Source: Candidatus Symbiothrix sp. (GTDB lineage: Bacteria > Bacteroidota > Bacteroidia > Bacteroidales > Azobacteroidaceae). Taken from it: 50,177 nucleotides of DNA. Shown here piece by piece: positions 26,160 through 34,030 of this stretch. Both the position numbers and the translations under genes were made by a program. The notes under the pieces were generated by a model. The model worked only from the letters and a program-made list of their open reading frames with translations, was not told where the DNA came from and made no database searches. Location: NCBI GenBank assembly GCA_031290435.1, contig JAITNQ010000089.1, positions 1-50,177 of the forward strand. Direction: 5' to 3'. How positions within the stretch are numbered: position 1 is the first letter of the stretch; each line of letters opens with the position of its first letter.

Positions 26160-27470
26160 ATGCCGAATATTTCTCGTAAAAAAACAGTATTGTGGATAAT
26201 CTTTTTACTGCAAATCACATTTGTCAGCTACGCGCAAGATGTTAATGACTATATCAATCGCTGCCAATATCAACAAGCAATTGCATATATTGAACAACAA
26301 AATGATACATCTAAGGTAGCGGCAATGCAAAAAATAGCGTGTTACACTTACTTGCAGAACTATTACAAAGCAGTTGAGGACTTACAATTGCTCCAGGAAA
26401 GCTATCCGGATGATGTACAAATAAAAACGGAATTAGCGCTTACTTATAAAAAAGCATCTATGTATCAGAAAAGTATGGATTACTTTGATGAACTGACAAA
26501 AATAGATTCTACCAATACCTATTTTAAAATTCAAAAAGCGGATGTATTGTTTCAATTGGCGCAATACGATTTGGCTTTGGTAGAGTACAAAGCGGCCTAT
26601 GATGAATGTGGCGCACTCAATCTACTGAAACAAAGTGCATTCTGCTTTGAAAAAATGAATCAAACGGATAGCGCCAAATATTATTATGAATATGTATGGA
26701 AAATGGATTCAACCGACCAAAACGCAATGGCAAAGTTAATCAAAATCAATATTGACGAACAAAATTTCGAAACGGCATTGGACTACTCGGAAAGTTTCAT
26801 CGCCAAAGACACAAGCAATATGCAGATAAATTTCTTAAATGCATTTTGCCACTATGAGTTAAACGATTATCTAAGCGCCATTGAACGTTTTGAAAAATGT
26901 TATGCGGCTGGAGATACATCTCGCATAGTAAACAGCAGTTTGGGCACTTCGTACTACTTTATGAATGATTATGAAAATGCACTTCACTATTTTAATCTGG
27001 CATATAGACAAGACACCACAAATAATAATGTCTTATATGGTTTAGCGCAAGCGAATAGTAAATTGAACAATTCGGCGGAGGCTATCCTGTGTTATGAAAA
27101 GCTCATACAACGCACCCTTTCTGCTATCACATCCATGTATGTCTATCACAAAGGACTTGCGGATATTTATTATCTTGATGAAAATTACGAATTTGCGATT
27201 GAAAATTACAAACAAGCCTTGCACTATGCCACACCTACGCAAAGTGTAAACGTGCTGTCTGCTTTAGCTGAAATATATGACATTCGACAGGAAAATTATC
27301 CAACGGCAATCAATTATTACAGACTGTACAAAGAAAGTTTGGTAAATTACCGGCAATATGCAGAAATAGAGAAAGATAGTAGCAATATCAGGCATATATC
27401 CGCCAGAATAAATTATGTGGATAAGCATCTACGCTATCTGGAAGAAAAGATAAAGCCGGAAAATCAATGA
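26160..27470 (+). CDS. Exported TPR-repeat protein
   Basis: The 436-residue protein begins with a signal peptide (TVLWIIFLLQITFVSYAQ). The remainder consists of about ten degenerate tetratricopeptide repeats with the spacing of Ala, Tyr and Leu typical of TPRs, for example YENALHYFNLAYRQD and YEFAIENYKQALHYA. Periplasmic scaffolding or protein-protein binding is likely, and no enzymatic domain is visible. It converges on the lipoprotein gene with only two bases between the stops. Confidence 0.85.
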   Translation: MPNISRKKTVLWIIFLLQITFVSYAQDVNDYINRCQYQQAIAYIEQQNDTSKVAAMQKIACYTYLQNYYKAVEDLQLLQESYPDDVQIKTELALTYKKASMYQKSMDYFDELTKIDSTNTYFKIQKADVLFQLAQYDLALVEYKAAYDECGALNLLKQSAFCFEKMNQTDSAKYYYEYVWKMDSTDQNAMAKLIKINIDEQNFETALDYSESFIAKDTSNMQINFLNAFCHYELNDYLSAIERFEKCYAAGDTSRIVNSSLGTSYYFMNDYENALHYFNLAYRQDTTNNNVLYGLAQANSKLNNSAEAILCYEKLIQRTLSAITSMYVYHKGLADIYYLDENYEFAIENYKQALHYATPTQSVNVLSALAEIYDIRQENYPTAINYYRLYKESLVNYRQYAEIEKDSSNIRHISARINYVDKHLRYLEEKIKPENQ

Positions 27471-27472
27471 TT

Positions 27473-27991
27473 TTAATTCACCTTAAAACTCGCCGTAATC
27501 TTATCAAACCCAGCCTTATTTTTCTTTTCATCTTCGTTCGCTTCCTGATAAGAAATGCAAATTGCTTTCCCGTTCAGATAAAACATATATACTGAACCTT
27601 GATGAGGAACAGTAAGAAAATCAACAGTATAAGTAGATAGTAAGGCAGGATATTCGCCATAAACCGATTCTTTTATTTCCGTAAATTTTATATTCGGCGC
27701 TAAGTTATTTGCAGCGATAGAACTGCTATAAGACTCCAAATAGTCGTCAAAAGCAAAATCACTCTCATCTTCTATCTCTACCATACTAAACTGCACCAAA
27801 CCGGAAGAAGAAAATCCGCTTTTCTCAACGCAAATATAGGAATAACCATCTTCTTCAGTCGCATCGGTTAGTTTCCAATCCGCCGGACAAACAAATGATA
27901 TACCGTATTTTTCTACAACGGTGTCTTCTTTCTTTGAACACCCACACAAAATTACTACCAATAAGGTAAATAAAAGACTTTTACTTTTCAT
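27473..27991 (-). CDS. Small lipoprotein, PsbP-like fold suspected
   Basis: The 172-residue protein has a lipoprotein signal with a lipobox ending VILCGC (lipidated Cys18) and KKEDT after it. The mature part, about 150 residues, contains YGISFVCPADWKL and a strand-rich body ending in GFDKITASFKV, a pattern I associate with PsbP/DUF1795-like proteins that begin with FSIxxPxxW. Function is unknown. It is convergent with the TPR gene and divergent from the RiPP cluster. Confidence 0.75.
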   Translation of the reverse strand: MKSKSLLFTLLVVILCGCSKKEDTVVEKYGISFVCPADWKLTDATEEDGYSYICVEKSGFSSSGLVQFSMVEIEDESDFAFDDYLESYSSSIAANNLAPNIKFTEIKESVYGEYPALLSTYTVDFLTVPHQGSVYMFYLNGKAICISYQEANEDEKKNKAGFDKITASFKVN

Positions 27992-28243
27992 TCTGTTTTT
28001 ATTAAATTATATTTTTTCAACTTATCATATTGCGTGCAATTTAATCAAAAAAAAACAAATACAAACAATATTTTATATAAAATAGCATTTTCTTTCGAAT
28101 TCTGTCTGCAATCGCCTGTTTTTTTGAAAAAAATCATCCCTCTTTTATGTGTCATATTTGTACTTTATAAATCAATAATAGCATAATAATTTACTTTATT
28201 TTATTAAAAATAATTAATTAATACATATTTTGGATATTATTTC
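27992..28243. other. AT-rich intergenic stretch, no gene seen
   Basis: This stretch between the lipoprotein start and the RiPP promoter is very AT-rich. I see only homopolymer runs, including TTTTTTTGAAAAAAA near 28119-28133, and no convincing reading frame, hairpin terminator or RNA gene. It marks the left boundary of the AT-rich RiPP block. Confidence 0.5.
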
Positions 28244-28274
28244 TTGCAGAAAAACAATATTTGACATATCTTTG
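28244..28274 (+). promoter_or_regulatory. Promoter of the RiPP cluster
   Basis: TTG at 28244-28246, a 20-bp spacer and TATCTTTG at 28267-28274 match the Bacteroidota -33/-7 promoter. The -7 box is inside an inverted repeat TTGACA...TGTCAA (28261-28278) that could serve as an operator. A leader of roughly 85 nt would precede the precursor ATG. Confidence 0.65.
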
Positions 28275-28364
28275 TCAACAGTATGGAAAGTGACATTTCT
28301 TACAGACAAGGAAAAAGCCGAAAATTCTATAAATTGAGTAGGCAATAAATAACAATTACAATGT

Positions 28365-28550
28365 ATGGAAAATGTTAAAGAAAAATTGTCCACTCTCCAA
28401 AAGATCGACAATGCAGGAATGAAAACTATCAAGGGTGGCAAAACGCTCCACACGTTAACAGTGACCCCTCAAAAAGTTGTACTTAGAGCTGCAGGAGCCT
28501 TTGATTCTCAGGATGGAGATGACGGAGATGATGGTATTAAAAACGATTAA
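28365..28550 (+). CDS. RiPP precursor peptide, grasp-with-spasm (graspetide-type)
   Basis: The 61-residue peptide has a leader (LSTLQKIDNAGMKTIKGG) ending in a double glycine at residues 24-25, the classic cleavage site for GG-leader peptidases and the form common to Bacteroidales natural-product precursors. The 36-residue core has Thr at 27, 30, 32 and 34, Ser48, Lys at 26, 37 and 59, and a run of Asp at 47, 50, 52, 53, 55, 56 and 61 (DGDDGDDG). Such hydroxyl or amine donors plus carboxylate acceptors are what ATP-grasp enzymes join as omega-esters or omega-amides. The ATP-grasp gene follows directly after a hairpin. The exact ring pattern cannot be read from sequence. Confidence 0.85.
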   Translation: MENVKEKLSTLQKIDNAGMKTIKGGKTLHTLTVTPQKVVLRAAGAFDSQDGDDGDDGIKND

Positions 28551-28558
28551 ATCTCTGT

Positions 28559-28591
28559 AAAGAGAAGTGCTGTATAACAGCACTTCTCTTT
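28559..28591 (+). terminator. Attenuator/terminator hairpin between precursor and ATP-grasp gene
   Basis: A perfect 14-bp stem (AAAGAGAAGTGCTG core, with AGAGAAGTGCTG and CAGCACTTCTCT as the main arms) closes the 5-nt loop TATAA and is followed by TTTAT, a weak U-tract. A short competing helix, TCTCT at 28552-28556 with AGAGA at 28561-28565, uses part of the left arm. This arrangement would let most transcripts stop after the precursor and a minority read through to the enzymes. Confidence 0.75.
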
Positions 28592-28613
28592 TATGATCTA
28601 AAGTGATCTGCTT

Positions 28614-29588
28614 ATGATTTTAATTCTTTCTAATCACGGTGATTATTCTACAGACATTGTCATTGACTGGTTAGAGTATCTTGAAGCTAAGTATGTAAGG
28701 ATTAATTCTTTTGATTTAATGGATTATCCTTGGGATATTGATCTATCATGTTCGCAAATAAAAATAAAGGGACAGATTATAGATAATAGTAAGATAGGGG
28801 CTGTTTGGTTTCGCAAATTTGGTTTTTTCAGAAAGAGCAAACAAGCAAATGATATAAAGATGACATTAGATCCATATGCACAATCTTATTTTTCAACAGA
28901 ATTTTCCCGAGTTATGGAAGTCTTTGAATCCTTTTTCGCCCCAGCATTTTGGTTGACAAATCCCCAAAAAATTACACTAAATAAGTTTCTTGTACTGAAA
29001 AAGGCAGTTGATATTGGACTAAATGTTCCAAAAACTTATGTAACCAACAACAAGAATACTCTACGATTTCTTCAAGCTAATGGAATAGAACTTATTTCTA
29101 AATCTATATATGATCCATTATTTTTAAAAGTGGATAGTGAACGATACAGTATGTATACAGCACTTTTACAAGAAACTGACATGCAAAATATACCAGAAAC
29201 ATTTCTTCCATCTATGGTACAAGAAAAAATTTCCAAACGCTTTGAGATAAGGACATTTTATCTATGCGGTAAATGCTATTCTATGGCAATAATGTCCCAA
29301 ATGGATACTAAGACTTCCCTGGATTTCAGAAAGTACAATACTGAAAATCCAAATAGATTTTTGCCATATAAGTTACCTTTGCAAATTGAAGAAAGTGTGA
29401 ATCATTTAATGGAAGAGTTAGATTTAAACACAGGTTCACTTGATTTTATTCTTGATGAAAATGGCCAATATATATTTTTGGAAGTTAATCCTACTGGTCA
29501 ATTTGGAATGGTTGACTTCTCATGTAATTATGGACTACATGAAAAAGTGGCAAAAAAATTACTATTTGAAGATTTAAAAAGAATATGA
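28614..29588 (+). CDS. gwsG: ATP-grasp peptide maturase of grasp-with-spasm system (GwsG-type)
   Basis: The 324-residue protein matches the GwsG family pattern that I recall: a preATP-grasp N-terminus (MILILSNHGDYSTDIVIDWL), AVWFRKFGF, MVQEKISKRFEIRTFYL, YSMAIMSQMDTKTSLDFRKYN, and the metal- and ATP-binding block LNTGSLDFILDENG followed by FLEVNPTGQFGMV. ATP-grasp ligases of this type activate Asp or Glu carboxylates of the precursor and link them to Thr, Ser or Lys side chains. Its stop overlaps the next gene by four bases (ATGA). Confidence 0.88.
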   Translation: MILILSNHGDYSTDIVIDWLEYLEAKYVRINSFDLMDYPWDIDLSCSQIKIKGQIIDNSKIGAVWFRKFGFFRKSKQANDIKMTLDPYAQSYFSTEFSRVMEVFESFFAPAFWLTNPQKITLNKFLVLKKAVDIGLNVPKTYVTNNKNTLRFLQANGIELISKSIYDPLFLKVDSERYSMYTALLQETDMQNIPETFLPSMVQEKISKRFEIRTFYLCGKCYSMAIMSQMDTKTSLDFRKYNTENPNRFLPYKLPLQIEESVNHLMEELDLNTGSLDFILDENGQYIFLEVNPTGQFGMVDFSCNYGLHEKVAKKLLFEDLKRI

Positions 29589-29815
29589 AAGCCATTGAAT
29601 GCGCTAAAATATCAGACATAAAAGGGTCATTACCGCTTAATGCTTTGTTAGCAGAAAAGCTATCCACAGATCAGGATTATGCATTTTTGAAAGTGAACTT
29701 GTTTCCGCAAAAAAGTATATTCTACCAAAATGATGATTTTACATCATTCCTTTATCATAAAGAAATCGTCACAACAGTAGAAAACACTGAAAATATTGCA
29801 AAGACAAAACTATAG
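29585..29815 (+). CDS. Unassigned 76-aa protein inside the RiPP cluster
   Basis: I do not recognise this 76-residue product. It starts in an ATGA overlap with gwsG and ends seven bases before the gwsS ATG, so it is translated with the maturases and is likely real. It has no signal peptide, double glycine or cysteine cluster; it contains one Cys (residue 6) and segments such as DIKGSLPLNALLAEKL and YAFLKVNLFPQKSIF. The C-terminal part, HKEIVTTVENTENIAKTKL, is rich in Thr and Glu, so a second substrate is conceivable, as is a leader-binding or accessory protein. Confidence 0.7.
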   Translation: MKAIECAKISDIKGSLPLNALLAEKLSTDQDYAFLKVNLFPQKSIFYQNDDFTSFLYHKEIVTTVENTENIAKTKL

Positions 29816-29822
29816 TATTTAT

Positions 29823-30824
29823 ATGAAAAAAATGATATTGTCTCCATGTTGTAGAATTGTAAAAGGATATTGCAATTCATGTATATATGATTTACAGAAA
29901 AATAATATTTATAAATTTTCCAATACTCTTCTTTCTATATTTTCTTCAAATGGGGAAAAAGACGAAATAATTTTTGCAAACTCTCCCACAGCAGATGATA
30001 ACAATCAGAGTAAATTCATTGAAGACATGAAAGCAGAAGATTTATGTTTTGAAATAGATGATAGTAATGATTTTCAATCTATAAATACCAAAATTTCATA
30101 TACTCCTCAGTTTTGTGCAAATTGTATTATTGACAGAGACGCAAAATCTTCGTATTCGCTAAAACGATGTGAAGAACTTATAGCTCCTTTATTATGTGAA
30201 GCTATATGTTTTAGGTATTTTGATCCACTTTCACTTGATACATTATTATCTAATTTATCTTTTTTTAAAGAATCAACTTGCCGAAGTATTGAAATTAACT
30301 TTACTCCTAAGCAAGTTGTAAGTATTGATGACTGTTTGAAACTTAAAGAACAGAATGAGAGAATATTTAAAATTATTCTATTTTCACAGGCGAATAATCA
30401 AATAATAACCATCGGAACAGATTTAACAATACAATATTCTAAAGAAAATTTGATTGATGAATTTCAATGTGGATTTGTATCTGATTTTTACATGAACGCA
30501 CAAACTCAATTTTATATAGAATCCAAGAATCATAATAATTGTTTATACAAGAAAATTGCAATAGACAGAAAAGGAAAGATAAAAAATTGCCCTGCAATGA
30601 ATGAGGAATTTGGCACTATTGACAAAGAATGTGAGGACTTAAGGTCAATTGTTCAAACTCATTCCTTTCAGAAATATTGGTCAATATCAAAAGATCAAAT
30701 TGAAGTCTGTTGTGATTGTGAATATCGTTATGCTTGTCATGATTGCAGATGCTTTCTGAAAGATAAAAGTAATATAAAATCTAAACCACTAAAATGTAAT
30801 TATAATCCCTATGAAGAATCATAA
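29823..30824 (+). CDS. gwsS: SPASM-domain peptide maturase of grasp-with-spasm system (GwsS-type)
   Basis: The N-terminus, MKKMILSPCCRIVKGYCNSC followed by IYDLQ, and the cysteine-rich C-terminus match the SPASM protein that accompanies GwsG. I see no CxxxCxxC radical-SAM motif. The C-terminal SPASM-like region has Cys in KNCPAMNEEFG, VCCDCEYRYACHDCRC and LKCNYNP (residues about 255-330), which should bind Fe-S clusters. A role in precursor recognition or electron handling is inference. A TTG at 29796 would extend the frame by nine codons, but it overlaps the upstream gene, while the ATG at 29823 is cleanly placed after the previous stop. Confidence 0.85.
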   Translation: MKKMILSPCCRIVKGYCNSCIYDLQKNNIYKFSNTLLSIFSSNGEKDEIIFANSPTADDNNQSKFIEDMKAEDLCFEIDDSNDFQSINTKISYTPQFCANCIIDRDAKSSYSLKRCEELIAPLLCEAICFRYFDPLSLDTLLSNLSFFKESTCRSIEINFTPKQVVSIDDCLKLKEQNERIFKIILFSQANNQIITIGTDLTIQYSKENLIDEFQCGFVSDFYMNAQTQFYIESKNHNNCLYKKIAIDRKGKIKNCPAMNEEFGTIDKECEDLRSIVQTHSFQKYWSISKDQIEVCCDCEYRYACHDCRCFLKDKSNIKSKPLKCNYNPYEES

Positions 30825-30901
30825 CAGATTAACCGTAATAGTCACATTTTGCTGTCCATGTTTTGCAATCCAATTAGCAGAAAAATTAAATTATACTGAC
30901 T

Positions 30902-33226
30902 ATGGATCGGTCCTATAATATTTTCATCGCTATTATCCTATTCGCCACGGTATCTTTCTCCGGTACGGCACAAACCTTCACAGGAAGAGTTTATTGTAAA
31001 GAACTTCCGGTTGAATTTCTTAATGTTTTACTTTTTAGTTCGGATTCAACCATGCTTACCGGCGCTACAACTGACTCTTTAGGGAGATATTCCATTGAAT
31101 ATTCAAACATTGGAAGTAATACAAAACAAAATCCAAGTTATCTGCAATTTTCAAGTTTACAATACAAAAGCAAAATAGTAAGTATTGACTCCATTGAGCA
31201 TACTGATGCGCTTATCGAAGTGGTTGAAAATATAAAAGAATTGGATGCTATTGTTGTTGTCGGAAAACAGCCAATATATAAAATGAGCAATGGAACATTT
31301 ATAACAAATGTTTCTTCTTCCCCTGCTTTAAAGAATAGTGGTTCTATAGATAATCTCCTCAACAAAATTCCTTTTGTTTATGGGAAGAATGGATCCTACG
31401 AGGTTTTGGGTGCAGGTAATGCTGAAATCTATCTTAATAAACAAAAAGTACAAGATCCAAGCATTCTACAATCTTTGCGCTCACAAGATATAAAAACTGT
31501 AGAAATTCTTAAAAATCCAGGGGCAAAATACGCATCTGACGTAAATGCAGTTATTATAATAAATACACAAAAAAATGATAGGAAAAGCGCATTAAGTATT
31601 ACCCAACTTTTACAACAACAGAATAAGTTGAGTAGCTACACCGGAATAAATTTAAATCACGCCAATGGCCCTACCGATTTAAATTTAAATATAGCCTATA
31701 GCAATACCAACATGGAAACACAGTCAAATGACAAAATTCAGGTATTTGATAAACTAAATCCATCTGAAACAAATGATGATGCAAATATAAATTATCATTC
31801 CGACTATATTAGAATGGGACTCGGAATGAACTCAGAATTAGGAAAAAAGGCAAATATTGGATTTACAACGAATCTCAATATGGGACTAATGAATAATGAA
31901 GTTCTATCCAATGGATTGAAACATTTTCAGGGGAATAGTGCAACATTCGATAGTCCGACGAATGCAAATTCAATAGTTAAACCATTAAAATCCACAACAA
32001 ATCTATATTATAGCGGAAAGATTAAAACCACCTCTATCAATATTACAGACAATTTTTTACTGGGCAGAAACTATAATACATTTGAATATGCTGAAAAATT
32101 AAACAATGTCTCTGTGGCAACAGATGGAAAGCAAAAATTCTTAATGAACTCATTGCTGATTTCATTTAATTCGCCATGTACAGAAGGTGGAAATTTGGAA
32201 TACGGTATTGAACTTACGCATAGTATCAATAATAATATATTTAGCTATTCGCAAGAGCAGATAGAGACCGAAATGGAAAATTCGGAGATAAATCATACAC
32301 AAACTTTATATGCCGGTTATTTGGCTTACAGATACAATGTTAAGTCTTTTTCCATCTATGGCGGTTTGAGATATACGTATGAAATACCTGCGTATAAAGA
32401 AAACAATATTTCGATAAAGAAGGGTCAATATAGTCCATCTGTTTTTTCTCCAAGTCTTTCTATTAGTTATGACAAAGAGAATATTAACGCTGAATTATCG
32501 TATAGACGTACCCTATCCAAACCTTCCTACTCTTCGTTAAATAATTTCATTGTTTATGAGTCAAGATATACATATCAACAAGGAAATCCTCTATTAGACA
32601 ATCAAATCAAAGACATGTATTCTTTCAATGGAATGCACAAAAATTTTAAATTAAGTTTTACCTATAATGCTTACAAAAATTCTATTACTTCCATGTTGTT
32701 TCCTTTTAAAATTGAAGATGGAATTGTTTTGAGGAGACTTACGAACATTCCTAAATATTCAGATGCAAGCCTTGGTCTCAATTGGGGAACAACATACAAT
32801 CGTTATTCCCCAACAATTCAAATAGCAGGAGGTAAGCAATGGCTAAAATATTCGCATGAAACTTTTAATAGCCCTTTTATTTTGATAAGTTCGGATAATT
32901 ATTTTAAGTTAGAGAAGCAATGGGGTCTTAATTTATATTGTGCTTATACGTCATCAAAGTATGAACTATATGCTCGTATATCCCATCAGTGGGAGTATAG
33001 TATTTCATTGACAAAACAGAAAAATAACTTCAATATAAACTTCAATATAAATAATCTGTTTTTACCGAGATTTCTTTCTGAGGAAAAGAAAATGAACAAT
33101 ATATCCGCATTTGAAAGAGTTACGCAAGATTTTTCAGGCATTAGTTTAACTGTTTCGTATCGTCTCAATTCCATTAAACCTCGCTATAATAACAGAAAAG
33201 CGAGCGACGAGTTGCAGCGTTTTTGA
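30902..33226 (+). CDS. Outer-membrane beta-barrel protein (OMP_b-brl_3/TonB-receptor-like) next to RiPP genes
   Basis: The 774-residue protein has a signal peptide (FIAIILFATVSFSGTAQ), a CarboxypepD_reg-like domain (about residues 25-100), a plug-like region (LDAIVVVGKQPIYKMSNGTF, then NLLNKIPFVYGKNG and GNAEIYLNKQKVQDPSI) and a long beta-barrel rich in alternating aromatic strands (about residues 210-770). The architecture matches the outer-membrane beta-barrel family, a relative of TonB-dependent receptors. No TonB box is obvious. It follows gwsS by 77 bp without a visible promoter, so it is probably co-transcribed; export or uptake of the peptide product is a possibility. Confidence 0.82.
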   Translation: MDRSYNIFIAIILFATVSFSGTAQTFTGRVYCKELPVEFLNVLLFSSDSTMLTGATTDSLGRYSIEYSNIGSNTKQNPSYLQFSSLQYKSKIVSIDSIEHTDALIEVVENIKELDAIVVVGKQPIYKMSNGTFITNVSSSPALKNSGSIDNLLNKIPFVYGKNGSYEVLGAGNAEIYLNKQKVQDPSILQSLRSQDIKTVEILKNPGAKYASDVNAVIIINTQKNDRKSALSITQLLQQQNKLSSYTGINLNHANGPTDLNLNIAYSNTNMETQSNDKIQVFDKLNPSETNDDANINYHSDYIRMGLGMNSELGKKANIGFTTNLNMGLMNNEVLSNGLKHFQGNSATFDSPTNANSIVKPLKSTTNLYYSGKIKTTSINITDNFLLGRNYNTFEYAEKLNNVSVATDGKQKFLMNSLLISFNSPCTEGGNLEYGIELTHSINNNIFSYSQEQIETEMENSEINHTQTLYAGYLAYRYNVKSFSIYGGLRYTYEIPAYKENNISIKKGQYSPSVFSPSLSISYDKENINAELSYRRTLSKPSYSSLNNFIVYESRYTYQQGNPLLDNQIKDMYSFNGMHKNFKLSFTYNAYKNSITSMLFPFKIEDGIVLRRLTNIPKYSDASLGLNWGTTYNRYSPTIQIAGGKQWLKYSHETFNSPFILISSDNYFKLEKQWGLNLYCAYTSSKYELYARISHQWEYSISLTKQKNNFNINFNINNLFLPRFLSEEKKMNNISAFERVTQDFSGISLTVSYRLNSIKPRYNNRKASDELQRF

Positions 33227-33252
33227 TGATCTTTTTTTGTTTTCTAAACTAT

Positions 33253-33300
33253 TATAACCTGCCAAAAGCAGCTAAAATTACCCACTTTTGGCAGATTATA
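33253..33300. terminator. Hairpin between convergent genes (bidirectional terminator)
   Basis: CTGCCAAAAG (33259-33268) pairs perfectly with CTTTTGGCAG (33285-33294) across a 16-nt loop. After one mismatched pair, TATAA and TTATA extend the stem by five. It lies between the barrel gene and the convergent rubrerythrin gene and can act on both strands. Strong U-tracts are lacking, so efficiency is uncertain. Confidence 0.6.
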
Positions 33301-33316
33301 TTTTAAGCGTCAAGCA

Positions 33317-33898
33317 TTAATAATTATGCTTCATCGGCTCAAAATAGGCTTGCGGATGCAAACAAGCGGGACAAGCCTGTGGGGCAGCGACGCCTTTGTG
33401 CACATAACCGCAATTGCGACATTGCCATTCAATTTCTTCCTCTTTCTTAAACACTGTGCCGTCTAAAATATTAGCCAATAATTTTCGATAGCGTATCTCG
33501 TGCTGAACTTCAACCTTCCCTATCAATTTGAAAGCGGTTGCGATTTGAGGAAAACCTTCTTTACGAGCTACTTGCTCAAATTCAGCATACAACACTTCCC
33601 ATTCCTCGTTTTCACCTTCGGCAGCCGCCAAGAGATTTTGAGAAGTTGTTCCAATAATCCCTGCCGGATAAGAAGCAGTAATTTCCAACATACCACCTTC
33701 CAAAAATTTGAAAAAGCGTTCGGCATGTTCCTTTTCTTGTTCGGCGGTTTCTAAGAAAACACCTGCAATCTGTTCATAACCTTCTTTTTTTGCTACACTT
33801 GCAAAAAAAGTGTAACGGGTTCTCGCTTGACTTTCACCTGCAAAAGCCTTCAATAAATTCTGTTCCGTTTTTGTTCCTTTAATGCTTTTCTCTTCCAT
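33317..33898 (-). CDS. Rubrerythrin
   Basis: Rubrerythrin is a diiron peroxidase that protects anaerobes by reducing hydrogen peroxide. The 193-residue protein has the ferritin-like domain with repeated ExxH and EYxxxx-type motifs (GESQARTRYTFFASVAKKEG, ETAEQEKEHAERFF, KVEVQHEIRYRKLL) and a C-terminal rubredoxin domain with two CxxC knuckles (CRNCGY and CPACLH). Length and domain order are canonical. A perfect -7 box lies 29 bp upstream. Confidence 0.95.
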   Translation of the reverse strand: MEEKSIKGTKTEQNLLKAFAGESQARTRYTFFASVAKKEGYEQIAGVFLETAEQEKEHAERFFKFLEGGMLEITASYPAGIIGTTSQNLLAAAEGENEEWEVLYAEFEQVARKEGFPQIATAFKLIGKVEVQHEIRYRKLLANILDGTVFKKEEEIEWQCRNCGYVHKGVAAPQACPACLHPQAYFEPMKHNY

Positions 33899-33926
33899 AA
33901 GTGAATAATTTTAGGTAAACATACTA

Positions 33927-33934
33927 CAAAGATA
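33927..33934 (-). promoter_or_regulatory. -7 box of rubrerythrin
   Basis: TATCTTTG on the minus strand is a perfect TAnnTTTG match, 29 bp before the ATG. No clear -33 element is visible. Confidence 0.55.
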
Positions 33935-33973
33935 AGGATTTTCTTGTAATTTCTTTTAATTTTTTACTAAATA

Positions 33974-34006
33974 TTGAGTATTTTAGCAGTATTTGTTTTA
34001 CCTTTG
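33974..34006 (+). promoter_or_regulatory. Promoter of the SulP transporter gene
   Basis: TTG at 33974-33976, a 22-bp spacer and TACCTTTG at 33999-34006 fit the Bacteroidota promoter. The ATG is 25 bp downstream at 34031. Confidence 0.6.
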
Positions 34007-34030
34007 CAACGTTTTTTCAACTAAAAATCG

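Noticed and set aside
30811-30918. 35-codon frame with CCPC between gwsS and the barrel gene, a possible second small peptide
   Set aside because: It overlaps both flanking genes in another frame and has no GG leader or upstream signal; chance is the better explanation.
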